DNA of 64,000 nt. Source: Arabidopsis thaliana. Taxonomy: Eukaryota > Streptophyta > Magnoliopsida > Brassicales > Brassicaceae. The position numbers were made by a program, and so were the translations under genes. The stretch covers positions 6,448,001-6,512,000 of the forward strand of contig NC_003076.8 of the NCBI RefSeq assembly GCF_000001735.4. The letters are read 5' to 3'. This document shows positions 25,357 through 37,616 of the stretch, in pieces (position 1 is the stretch's first letter; the number at the start of each line of letters is the position of its first letter). The notes beneath the pieces are model-generated. The model was given only the letters and a program-made list of their open reading frames with translations. It was not told the DNA's origin and did not search any database.

Positions 25357-27173
25357 TTAATGAAGATTAAAAGTGTAAGACATTTTGTCGGCAAAGTGTT
25401 TAACTTCACAGACAAGGTGATTTGATTGGTAGAGTAGCTTTTAACATTTTTGAATCATTTACATTTACAGTGGTTAGAGATTTTTTTTTCTTAATCATAG
25501 TCCAAATTTTCCTTTTTATTATGTGGTTTTCATTTTGTTACAAAATATATGCAATGTCTTACAAGAGCACCCATACACGGTTACATCCTCAACCAATCAG
25601 CTTCTTCTACTTTTTATGAAAATATATATTATCGATTTTTCATAGTTTATTGGGCTTTATGGTAGACAAAAACTAACATATATAATAAATGTAACATTCA
25701 TATATATGCGAAAATAGTGTTGATATATTGTTATTTATTGCATTTATCAAACTACCACAAGATTTTTGTAATTTTATTAAGTGTAGGTTGGTCAATTATT
25801 GTTTTTACTATTTACCGGCCCACATTCATCTATCAGTAGAGTCTTTAGTCAACATTATGATACACATGTAAGAGTAAAACCATATTGACACTTATCATAG
25901 TGCAGTTTGGTTGGATGGACGTGAAAGAAAGAAAAAACAAAGCTGTAAAATAGAAACAAGAATATCTTTCTCACTTTTGAAATCTTGATTTTGTCTCGAT
26001 TTCTATAATCTATCTTTTAGATTTTGTGCCTTTCCTTTATATTTGTGTGTTCTAAGTGTGAGGGAGCGTTTTGATTGAGGGACTTGACTATTTTTCGGAC
26101 ACGACGCTTAAAGAAAAAAAGAAGATCGACAAGTGAATTTTGCGTTTAGGATACGTCTTCGAAACGTCACTTTCTTTTCACTAACAAACAATGAAGTTAA
26201 TGATCTCTCGTATATATAATGACTGAAAATATCAGAGAGATTGGGAGAGAATCGTATCTACTTTCTTACCCTCACTTTTTCTTTCTCTTCCTTTTTTAGA
26301 TTTTGTTTTTTTAACTGTTTTCTCTATCTTTAGCAAGAAACTAAATCGACAAGAAAATTCTTTTATATGTTGTAAATTTCCCATGATTCTCTCGTTTAGT
26401 CAATTAACACAAGAAACCAAAGCAAATTAAAGTAACATTTATGTATCTTACCATCGATTTCACAACAATGCTATTAATTTTCTTCTATCGCATCAATCGT
26501 ATATAACACAATCATTTAGGACAAACCACTACTATAGGTATAATGATCACTTATTTAAACCTGAAATGTGAAGTGTGGTATACTATAGCTAGTATTCAAA
26601 GAGCATGAAAGGCTTCTAATTCTAAGAACTAACGAATGCAGCTGATAAGTAAAACTATTATGGACCACTCGTTACTCAATCTTAATCCACTATAGAAAAG
26701 AAAACGCTCGATCTTTAATCTGGCTGGCTCCTACAAACACGGATTTTACAGTACATGATATATCCAAATATTCCCGAAACTCCAAAGAATAAACTTCTTT
26801 TTTCTGTAAAAAGAAGAAGAATAAGGCTGTGAATGTGATGAATGACTTTGTTATATTCGTGTCCAAAAATTATAATTATTTGACCTTATTGAACCTCTTC
26901 AATTATTATTTATATTCTTCTCTCTCGAATTATTTTCAACAAATAATATGTGTGTCAGTGCATGTGTGTATCCAAACGAAGTCGATCGTTACTGTGATAC
27001 ACTTATTTTTATAGGGCTTATTGTAGCAACTACTAGGGTTTGATCGTGTCAACAAAGAAAAAAAATATGATATTTAATACTTCAAACCTCAAAAGCATTA
27101 TGAATATATCCACGTTACAATTATGAACATCCACGTTAAAACGCATAAATCTCATCAGAGTGCGTCTCCCACC

Positions 27174-27398
27174 GACGTATTTATTCCTAATCATTTATAC
27201 CGCGCTAGTGTGATCAGAAGGGTTTCAAATGGAACCCTTTACGGGTCTTGTCTGTGCTTGATCTTGTAATCACAGACACTCTTGTATATATTCCTAACCC
27301 GACGTATTTATTCCTAATCATTTATATCGGTCTTGATGTCTTTTAAGAGTGTCTGTGCTTAATCTTGTACTATTTGTTTAACCCTTTACGGGTCTTGT
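27174..27398. repeat. Rearranged short-repeat block
   Basis: GACGTATTTATTCCTAATCATTTATA at 27174 is repeated exactly at 27301. ACCCTTTACGGGTCTTGT occurs at 27234 and 27381. GTCTGTGCTT(G/A)ATCTTGTA occurs at 27250 and 27351. CACAGACACTCTT at 27271 is inverted at 27345. The spacings differ (127, 147 and 101 bp), so this is not a simple tandem duplication. Confidence 0.7.
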
Positions 27399-28999
27399 TA
27401 CCTCAATTAGTTCTACATTTACTTCTGATTGGGTTAATCAACTTTAATATTTTGAATAATACGTACTTCTAAGTTGGCAGAGAAAAAGAATCTAGAATAT
27501 ATATTTTAGGGCAGAAGCAAATCCACCAATAGAGTACCAGCTAGGATTTGGTTTTGTCGCCATGTTGACCACTACTCACGGTTCACGGATCCATCCACAC
27601 CCGCCAAATTATCATGTCCAACTGTACAGATTTTTTTTTATGTTTTTCGATTGAAAAAACCTTTTCCGAACACAATTAGTTGCAATCTACTAGAAAATAA
27701 TATTAATTGTACATATTACTATTTAGTACTATTTAATAAGTTAATATAGAAGGCTTTTTTATAACATTTTATTTTTTATGACAATAATTAAAATATTGCT
27801 CTATTATTGATAACTCAATCTAGAAGTAATTTTTAAAATAAATTTCAGATTCAAAAATTAATAATCTAGAAGTTATCATATTTATCAGATTACATGTTTT
27901 TATTTATTTTAGGTATACATGTTCATAAGGCTTTTTTCTCATATAATCTTTTATACTCAACATAATTTTGGTGATGTAATCAAATTCACAAGTGAATTGG
28001 TTAATTATTCGGTCAAAGAGAGCGACAACATAAAGAATCAAAAGGAAGCCCACGTTCAAAGAACAAAAATTTAATTAAAATAAATAAATACTTTCAAGTT
28101 TCAATTTTTTTTGTTTAATAACTAAAAATGAAAAAAAAAAAAACTATGTCTAGCTAATAAAATAAGGGCAAAAGGGTGACTTCTTGTGAGGTGTGACCGT
28201 TTTGAGGATAGTATATCAGACGTCCACATACTTGAAATCATCACTCACCATGTCTTTTTGCTCTGCTTAGCCACAAATAAACCTACCCAATATAATTGCT
28301 CTCTCAACATTTTCAGATTAAACATAAAAGTATAAGCACACCAAAAAGACATTGCGTAACTAATCATGTGGAGGTCAATAGGTCAAACAAATGATGTTTA
28401 AAGGGACATTTTGATTCATGAATATGAAGCATCGACATGCATGTACAGTTTGAAACATCGGATCCAAAATTTTAAAAGTTGGGTTAGTAGTTTGGAGATT
28501 TCACGACATTACTTTAGCCATGTAAAAGTTTGTGATACAAATATTTAACGATGTACTGGAAGTCGTGATGAGCCGTTGTCATTTTAATTTAATTCTCATT
28601 TTAACCAACAAAAAGGGGGTTGGTGCACTTATTTCTTTCGTCTCTTGAACAATACTTGGTTATTAATTATACCAAAAATATAAAAATTCAATTTCCTTAG
28701 AAACTAGCAATAAACCAAAGTATATAGCGTCAAAATAATTCCAAAGAACATGCAATAATACCGAAATGGATAGACGCGGATCCCATGCAGACTACTTTGC
28801 AAGAAAAGGAACGTGAAAAAGGAGCTTTTATAATACCAATCGCCACTCACAGGCTCACAGTAGTAATTATAATTAATAATTAACAATAACCAAAAAGAAG
28901 ACAAAAACCCTTAACCATAAAGAGTTTCAAAGATGGAGTTTCACGTGTCGCTCACTACATTTTCTTATTATTATATTCCATATAAAGAGAAACCGAGTA

Positions 29000-30073
29000 G
29001 GGAAAAAACCCTACAAAACCGTGGTTTATTTTTTATTTGGCCGTTTAATACCTGTAGTTTTAAAATTGGAATAAAAATACCAAAATTATTTTTTGTTGCC
29101 TTTTAAATTCATGGTCTTTTACATTTTGGTAATTTCGAACTTGCGATTTAACATCTGTTAATGGGTGTTACGGAAGTCGTTAACGACGTTAAATATTGAC
29201 CCTACATGTTTAGATATATATATATATAATATGTTTACGAATTATTCCGTTGATATTGCTTTGGTCTGGTGAGCTAACACCCAAATCATTTTATTCTTGA
29301 TATCTGGGTTCGAGTCCACCTGCAACTTATTTTTTTTCTTTTAACTTGGTCCATTTCATTTGGGGTTTTGCTCATAGATCTTTGAGACGCAATCCCTTCG
29401 ATGATTGGTCCTAGAACCCTTCCTTTGACGCTTGTTTGATAATCTCTATAAGTCTCTCCTCATCTTCAGCCTGAACACAATCCCAATCTTGTTCTGGTTT
29501 TTACCTCTTTTACTGTAACTGATTTTATTTTTTCAATTCAATTCTCATCGTTTATGTTATTGGTGGTGATGGAGAGATATGTGATTGATGGGAGGTTGGA
29601 TGAACAGAGAGTTAGGGATTTTGGTTTATGGTGGAGATCGTTGGGGGAGTGAAGGAATTGAGTTGGAAAAAGTAGTGGCAGAATCAATTGCAAGAAGGTG
29701 AAGAAGATGAAGTGAAATTAAAAAAGCAAAATAAAAACAAAAAAAAACTTTAAAAGTTGCAAGTTGCGTCGAACCCGTTAACTTAGGGTTATACAAAACC
29801 CAGGTTACCACTAGACCAAGAAAATATTTTCATAATGCACTCATAACCGATTGTATATATATAAAACTTAAAGTATTAAATTTAACACCGTAAACGACTT
29901 TCGTAACGCCCAGTAACAGTTGTTAAGTCGCAAGTTCGAAATTACCAAAATTTAAAAGACTACGGATTTAAAAGGCAACAAAAAATAATTTTGGTATTTT
30001 TATTCCAATTTTAAAACTACAGATTTTAAACGGCCAAATAAAAAGAAACCGCAGTTTTTAAAGCTTTTTTCCC
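29000..30073. mobile_element. Non-autonomous Mutator-like element, 1.07 kb, long TIRs
   Basis: Begins GGGAAAAAAC and ends TTTTTTCCC. The two arms (29000 to about 29200 and about 29875 to 30073) are inverted copies sharing, for example, TTTGGTAATTTCGAACTTGC, GGCAACAAAAAATAATTTTGG and GGCCGTTTAATACCTG. Flanks repeat AAACCGAGT (28990-28998 and 30074-30082), a 9-bp target-site duplication. Weaker inverted similarity continues inward and includes tRNA-like motifs on both sides (see findings). The middle has only short frames (one minus-strand run at 29626-29811), no transposase. The end sequence resembles the 416-bp element at 12870, so both may belong to one family. Confidence 0.85.
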
Positions 30074-31493
30074 AAACCGAGTGGAAACTTGCACTATTAT
30101 TGTAATTTAATAGTAATTTAATTTGGAGACATATTTAGGAAAACTACCTTCAAATTTATTATGTCTCACTATGTACAAGTTACAAAATAAATAAATACTA
30201 TCTCAAGTTATCATTATAAGCAAAGATGGGTTTAAACAAAATATGGGGTTTAAATAAAAATAATTACGATGTATTCCAGTATGTGTTAGTCATATGCAAT
30301 TAAAGAAAGTAAAAGTATAATAATTAAAAAAGTTTTTAACCAAACGCCGAACACATTCGCCGTCCGTACAAGGAAAAGCCTTTTGATTTGGGTTTAACCA
30401 AACGCGGGTTTGTGATGACGTCGTTATTGTACGGACCAACCTAGTTTCTTCTTTTTTTTTTGATAAAAAAATGTTCATACTTATTACATTATAAAACAAT
30501 TGATCATCTTCGAGAGAATATTGACGTCAAATATGCTTGCTAAATTTTATTATGTTGTGTGTATATATATATGTATGCGTTTTTAATACAAACAGATTAT
30601 ATGCTTTCTAATTTATCTTTTTCAGTTTTTTTTTGTTTTTTTTCAATTGTCTTTTGCCTCTCTGCTTTTCGAATTTTCAAATATTTAAGCAATGACCAAA
30701 CAATTAATTCTGATTTTATAACTAGTAAGGAACTTTTGTATAATTTGATCCGTGTTCCATTATATTATTTTTTAACAAGAAAATATTACATATATAGGGA
30801 TACCGGCCTACAATGCATATGTGTTTAGCCTATTAATTCTTAACTACAGAAACTTTTGATTTTTAATACTAAAACCGAAAAATCTTTTTCTGGTGAAGTT
30901 TTGGGCCATACTATTTGATTGAGATCATTAATTTTCTGTTGGAGAAGTTGGATTTATATATAATTATATGTTTGAGAGCTTAATTATGTTTTTTAATTTA
31001 TTGTTGTTTGTTGCCATCAAAGAGAAAATTTCAATGTATATTCTGTATTTTTTTTTTTTATCATAGAACTTTAATTTTTTGGAAGATTCTTCTTCAAATG
31101 TGGAACTTCCTGTATCACAAGTTCTTGAAATCGATCCTACTTTTTCATCATATGATATACATGCAATTAATTTGATTTGATTTGGTGGAAATTGAATTGG
31201 CATAATAATAAAAGGAAGCTTCTCGTCCTAACAAAGTTGAGGTTGCCACTAATCTCGAACCACTGAGGGAATCTTTCTTACCAAACTAGATTAACTGCCG
31301 ACCAGACCACAAGCATATTCCCTCTGCCCATTTCTTTCCATTATTTTATCATTTTTATTTTAAGTTAATTGAATCTACTTTTGAGTTTTTTCTCGAGTTA
31401 GGAAACGATGATTTTTCTATTAAAAACAATCAAACACATCGGAGAAAAATTGTGAAATTGTAAATACAGAGCAAAATAAGAAGTTTCTCTCTT
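30074..31493. other. Spacer downstream of FAF3
   Basis: AT-rich, no supported gene. GTCCGTACAA at about 30363 and its complement TTGTACGGAC at about 30426 form a small inverted repeat around GCGGGTTTGTGATGACGTCG. The FAF3 3' UTR probably occupies the last 200 or so bases (minus strand). Confidence 0.5.
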
Positions 31494-32360
31494 TTAGGAA
31501 GTAGCAACGCAGAAAGATTCCCAATTTAGCAATCCCCTGTTTTCCCGATCGCCTTGAACACATCTTCTTGATACTTGAACATTCTCAATGCCCATCACTT
31601 CATCTTCATCTTCATCTTCTTCCTCTTCCTCCTCCTCCTCGTATTCTTCGGTTTCTTCAGGCTCAATAGTCTCTTCTTCGTTCTCTACAAACTCATTGGA
31701 GTCTTTCAAGATAGAGAGACGGAGACGACCATTGCTACGGTCAGCTTGAAAGCATCCGTTACGAGGAGGCGCGTTTGTGGCGGTCATGACCAATCTTCCG
31801 TTTTCACGGTGTGGTCTCATTTGAATGCATTGAAATCCTCTCATAGTGGTCAAAGGAGGTGGGAGATCACTAGGGCTCACACTCCTTTTCCTACTTTTTA
31901 ACGTTCTTGTCTCCGTTGTTGTTTCCCCGAGATTCTTGGTTTGCACGTCAAGCGAGAACAACTCATCAATATCTGTAACATCAGAACCAGATTCGCTTCC
32001 GAGATTCTCAGTGCACAATGCTAAGCTCTGGTCGCTTAGAGCTCTACAAGAAGACGGACGTTGAACATAGTAACTACTCTCTTTCTCAGAGCTTGTCGTC
32101 GTCTTTGTGGAGGAGGAGGAGCCAGAGGATAGGGACTGGAGAGAGCTCCAGCCACTCGAGTCAGAGACCGGGGAAGCAGCAGCTTTGTCATCGTTACGGT
32201 TTCGGGTGTCCTCTGCATGAGAGGAGTCAAGTAAATGAGATTTGAGAGCTAAACCAAATGGTTGAGAAAAGTGAGGATTTGGTGAAGATAGCCTAAGCCT
32301 TAAAGCCCTAGGCTCATTAAGCTGAGACTGAAACCCTTGTTGATACACAACAGTTCCCAT
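31494..32360 (-). CDS. FAF3: FANTASTIC FOUR family protein
   Basis: Single-exon gene of 288 residues. FAF proteins repress WUSCHEL-related shoot-meristem growth when overproduced (family knowledge). Seen: a Ser/Thr-rich N-terminal half (SSGWSSLQSLSSGSSSS), an SDVTDIDELFS-type segment, and the conserved FAF domain (SDLPPPLTTM then IQMRPHRENGRLVM..A, about residues 165-200). A second conserved block follows (NGRLRLSILKDS), then a long acidic run of E/D (about residues 232-256) and a short basic end. The start is the first ATG of the long frame, and the leader to about 32620 is purine-rich. Plants carry four FAF genes in duplicate pairs; position and sequence match FAF3 (At5g19260). Confidence 0.92.
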   Translation of the reverse strand: MGTVVYQQGFQSQLNEPRALRLRLSSPNPHFSQPFGLALKSHLLDSSHAEDTRNRNDDKAAASPVSDSSGWSSLQSLSSGSSSSTKTTTSSEKESSYYVQRPSSCRALSDQSLALCTENLGSESGSDVTDIDELFSLDVQTKNLGETTTETRTLKSRKRSVSPSDLPPPLTTMRGFQCIQMRPHRENGRLVMTATNAPPRNGCFQADRSNGRLRLSILKDSNEFVENEEETIEPEETEEYEEEEEEEEDEDEDEVMGIENVQVSRRCVQGDRENRGLLNWESFCVATS

Positions 32361-35300
32361 AGTTTAAAGATGATAGAAGAAAAACTGTTAAGAGAGAGCA
32401 AAGACTTGTGTGAGATGTGAAACTAAAGAAGCAGAGAGATGTTTTTGGAAATAAGCATGAAGGATAATGAGAGGGAGGTGATGCCAATTTGTAGTGTCAC
32501 AAAAAGTGAATAAAATAAATAAAGAAAATAAAGAAAAAGAGAAGTGACTGTGCAATGTGCAGAGACTAGAGAGGTGGGTAAGAGAGCTTTTCCACACCAC
32601 CACTTGAATAATGCAAAATCTTTTCTATTTATTTATTTTATTATGTCACACAAATGCAGATAAGAATACTATTATGTAACAAAGGGAGAGTCGCTGTAGT
32701 ATTGTGCACATGAATAACATTGAAAAAAAACCTTCATATAATCTTTTTACTGTTACAAAAGAAAAAAATCTGATTTGTTTGTTAGTTAATAGGAAAAGAT
32801 TTGGAAAGCATAGACTATACAGGAAACTTTGGTTAATCATCGTTTTTGACTCATTTGGCAAAAAAATATAAAGACTGAATTATTCAGCAGCCAAGGAACT
32901 TTCGACCCTCATGTGATCTGGGACTGAAAGAGACTACCCATAAAAAGGAAGAAAAAAAAAATCAATAGAGAGAAAGAGAAAGTTCCAAATGAAAAAATGA
33001 AAATTAGTGAAAAGATAATTCAAATGAGGTTTTACTAAGAAGAGTAAAATTTTGTATCTTATTAAGGTACAATAACAACAGTTTAACATCTGAATGAAAA
33101 ATAGCAAAATCAAACGCATACGAAAAAAAACATACGGCCATTTACAGAGAGACACGTAATGGAAGTAACATGTCAAAAAGTTACAGACAAGTTTTGTTCT
33201 TTCTTTTATATTTTAATTTTACCTTCCAAAAAAACTAAAACAATCCAACAAAAGTTATGAAAGTTCTCAAATATGGTTTCCCCAATATAGTAGTGCTATG
33301 ATTATGAAAACGATTGTTTGTTTTTCTCTCTAATAGTAGTCTCCATTTCACATAATTTAAAGCAAAGGAGTCGTGTGTCACACAGAGGCATGGATGGTCA
33401 AAACCTATGTCGGGTAATTCTTAGACCCGATTTAAACAACATGATAACAACAGCCCACTAATTTTGAAATCTATATCCCATCTACCAGAAAGAAAAATAA
33501 AAATGATTATTGGCACTAATCAAGGAATCAACATAAGATGAGTTTCCATGCAAATTAATGTTTAGACAACAATGGTCATAAATTGAGGAAATTCTCATGT
33601 ATCAAGAAACCACGACATGAAGCATAAAACAAAAACAAAGAAAGTGAGCCGAAAATACACTCACCTCAATTACACTGTATTTGAATGCAAGGAAGCAAAA
33701 ACCAAATTCCGCCCACTTATTATGACCTAAAAATGAAAGTTTTTTTTTTAGTTTTTTAATGAATGTGAACAGAAATAATTAAAAGAAACATATCAAATCA
33801 AAGTGACCAAGGTTTTAGTTAACTGAAGTACAATAAGGTTTAGTGACAAATAAGAAGAAACCACCTATGTTTCAACATCTAAAACTTTTCTCTAACTCTG
33901 AAAAATATTGGCTTAAGTTAACATCAAACCTTGTCCTTTGAATCTAGCCAACAGTAAACTTTCAAGATTTGCCCTCTTAAGCCCATGTGTTACCCTAAAG
34001 AAACCGTACGGAACAGCTTAAGAAGACAGAGTTTAAGAATCATTTAAGTCGTCAGCAAGAACCAAGTGATTCCCCACTAAAACACTTTTCTTTCTTCTGT
34101 CTCTCTGTTAAATCAGATGCTTACGTACTTAACCCCATTCTAAACAACAAAAGACACTTTTATTTCTTAGTAATTAAACAAATGCCCTAGGGTCACTGAC
34201 TTTTGCTTAACTCTAAGGCTTGTGGATTTATTTATTATATAAACTAATGTAACCTAGTACTCTTCTCTCTAACCAAAAGAAAGCTAGAATGCATGAGCTG
34301 TTCCTATTCCAAAGAGGGTGGGGGAGAGATTTGTAAGATCTTCTTGGGTTTCCTGTAACAGAAAAAGTCATCTCAGTTTAGTACTTGTATCATAGATAAA
34401 GAATGTGTAGCTACTACCATTGATGAACTGTGAGCATAATGCTAGCTTGTGTGCTGTATAACTCTATGATCAACTTTAATAACCTATTCCCTGTCTTTTC
34501 GAGGTTTATTGCGACATGAACAAAGCAAGTGGATTTTAGTTTATGTTTTCAAGAGATTCTGTGGTCACTAAGTCTTAAAGGATTTGGTACAAAGATACCT
34601 TTGATTATATATTATACAACAACAAAAGAAAACCATTCTTACTGTTATCAGATTGTGTCCAATATCAGTACTCAGCTTCTATAGCAAGTAGCATCCTACG
34701 ATATATTCCCGGTGGTTGATCACGTATTACTTAGTCCTCTAGAACATACCAATAACATGTACAAATGCAGTAGAGAACAGAAATGTGGTCAAAATGTGTT
34801 ATTAAGAACCTCATGTGGTTTATGGATATAGATCTACCCAAGACACGTTTCAATATTCGGTATATAACTCAGTAATTAGTAATTTAGCAATCAATGTTTT
34901 GCTATTAATAATGCTATTATCCATAAAACTAGGTTGGTTTTTCTAGTCCCACTTCCTCTGCTGAAGGAATCAAGAATGATATAATTAAGCAACTAGTTGA
35001 CATGCTTAGAATGAATAAAGAATGAAATAATAATTAGGATTCTCTAACGTAAGCAAGAGTAAGAAAGTTATGACATAGTTAAACTAATAAAAGTGGAACA
35101 AAAAGGAGCTGACCTGCAGACGTAATCTCTAGACAAATATCCACAAATTGAATCTTGATCAGCAGAGGTGGTCCCAAGATCCGAACCACCTCCATAGAAG
35201 AGAAGAAAGTAGCACAGCAACCTTTGGCCACTCGAAGGGAGAATGCTTTTGAGTGTGTCCTCATACAAAAAGCTGCTTTTTTATACATGATTAAGATTAC

Positions 35301-37616
35301 GATAATTAAGTGAGTAATGACAGAGGCCAAAAGCATCAAATTTAAATCAGAATATGTTTTGACTTCGTATCACTCGCTTGGTTCATGCCCATGACGCAAG
35401 AAAGTTAAAAGAAGAAAGAAAATGAAAAAAGAAACAGAGTGAAACTTCGAATCATAATCCATCAATGTTTGTGATTGGTTTCAAGTTTTCAACTAATGGA
35501 GGATCTAAAAGCAAAGGAAATACGTCATACCACTTGAAGTTAAGTGGAGACATAAACTTAAGCCTTACGTTTCCATCTATGTTCTATGATCACAGCGTAA
35601 AACACGAGTATTGAATCTCTTGGCTCACTATAAATTGCATAACAAAAAAAAAGAAGCATTCCACCATCTTTTTGACCATATTAGTGGAACCTTTATGTGA
35701 CAATTCTCCGACTTTTAAAATTCTGACCCAGAAAGAAAATCTATATCATTAGAATGAGACAGGGAGCTTATCTAAGCCATGCATACAAATGTTATCGGCT
35801 AACATAATTTATAACTTTAGGCAGAGAAAGAATAGAAACTAAAGATTATTAGGAAATAGAACTTTCTCCTTTGCTTTTAGGGAAGCATGACATCCACACG
35901 AAATAACAATCTCATCCATAGCTAATGTCTTACTCACATATCACCCAAACAAGTAAAAATTTCAGCAGATTAGATGTCAACATTTTTCAAAAGTTTTAGC
36001 GTGGTCTAGTTATCACGACTCAAGTACGGATTAATACGAACAAATAACACAGGTAAACTTACATTTAGTTGATGCACTATAGGAACAATGAGTCAATGAC
36101 TCTTCATCAGCTCGGTCTTATCCAAATGAAAAGACATGTTGATCCAACAAAGATGATATTGTATCTCACGCCAGAAAGCTCTTCATGGTTGTGCCATGCC
36201 TAGAATATCTTGAACCATAAGACAGTGGGAAAATTTTCTCAAGTTAGAGGAGAATCTAAACTTTCACTTAAAACCAAGATTGAGGCAGAAACAGATTAAA
36301 GTCAAATTTAGCACTCAAAGTAATTGAATGATTCACTTACTATTAATGGGAAAACACTCAATAAATACGATTCTGTTAGAGTGGCGCTCATCAATACTAA
36401 ACTTAACCAAGCTAATAAGAGAAATATAGAATTAGAGAGGGCTATAATATTGTTATGCAAAACAAACAGAGTAAAACAACAACATGGACAATCTTCACTA
36501 AAAACATCTACAGTTTTTTTTTTAGCTTAGGCTGCACCGGTAACGCATATCCATTTACTGACAGAGGTAAAATGTAAGATACAATAGTTGAGAAGTTGAA
36601 CAAAAATGGCATACCAAACATGATTGTAGTTAATTGATTGTACGAAGATAAATGCATGTAGCATTACCCATTACTCCGATCCGTCTCTCAATAATTAATG
36701 TAGAATAGAGAAATCTCTCTTCATCATACAATGTCATTAAAGATATCCCACACATTAACAAAGAAGTTCTTACTAAATCCCTAAATCAAATCAATATAAT
36801 GCATTCTTGCTCATCAAAATGCAACCCTCAAGAATTCAACATCTTTACGGTACAATAGGGAAGACAATGTCTAATGACTCTTCACATTTCATTGAACATA
36901 TATAAGCAGAAAAATTTCAAACTATAGTTGCAGAAATTTCCAACCCGTATAAAGAAAAGAAAAAAATGAAACATTCAGGCTCATATGCAATAACAACGTC
37001 GAAATAATGAAATTTCAATCATCTACATGATCATGTAGTAGAGTGCTCTCAACCGTTGGATTAATTTATACATTTTCTATGTGTAAATGTGTATCATGAT
37101 AGAAAAGGCACGCACCAATGGAACATCTGGGTAACGACGTAGCAATCAACCACATAATCGACGATCAACATTGAAATCTGAGTACGCGCGACTAACGAAC
37201 GAAACGTTTAGGGTTTGCAAAATTGAAGGTTGAAGAGACGAAGAACGGAGACAACGTCATAGGGAACGGTTACGTGGTATTAATCTGAGCATCGGAATGT
37301 GAGCCATGTGACGACGTGGCCTCCTCTTCTCTTCCCGGAATCGCCATGGAAACAAAAATAAAATTTCTTGGAACGAACTAGCACATGTGCCACGTGTCAC
37401 ACTAGGCTTCTTACATTTTTTTTTTATAAAAATAATTAAACTGGAAAATGGAAAAACAAATAACAATTCATAAAAACTGTAAATTTAAAAATATATCTTC
37501 TTCGTCTTGATGATTATACATAAACATAACTTCCTTAAACAATTACTAGGTTTTTTTCTTTTTCTTGTTGCATGAAATATAAAATTGCAAAAACATAGTA
37601 AAAGAGAAACAAATTA
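32361..37616. other. Five-kb spacer between FAF3 and the RNase H gene
   Basis: No protein gene supported. The FAF3 promoter and leader occupy the first few hundred bases. At about 37200-37230 (minus strand) CAAACCCTAAACG, a telo-box-like leader motif, precedes a 22-codon ORF. At about 35115-35273 a minus-strand block has an acceptor-like AAAGCAG and a donor-like CTGCAG|GTCAGC. At about 34355 a further acceptor (TCTGTTACAG|GAAACC) is present. Together these could be exons of an unrecognised minus-strand noncoding RNA. A plus-strand ORF at 36324-36530 has no recognisable homology. Confidence 0.4.

Larger units (their letters stand above)
24809..28989. other. Gene-poor AT-rich region
   Basis: No protein gene could be supported over about 4.2 kb; the open frames present lack homology, splice partners and codon structure. 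Notable content: a cluster of TGGGCC-type motifs at 25211-25356 and a set of rearranged short repeats at 27174-27398. The rest is AT-rich sequence with scattered homopolymer runs. Low-expressed noncoding RNAs cannot be ruled out. Confidence 0.55.

Noticed and set aside
29262-29320. Possible tRNA gene (box A and box B matches)
   Set aside because: No clear acceptor-stem pairing or terminator is evident, and the sequence lies inside a transposon arm with a mirror copy; reported as a motif, not a tRNA.
36324-36530. Plus-strand 68-codon ORF in the FAF3 upstream spacer
   Set aside because: Its composition looks somewhat protein-like but there is no recognisable homologue, leader or exon partner.
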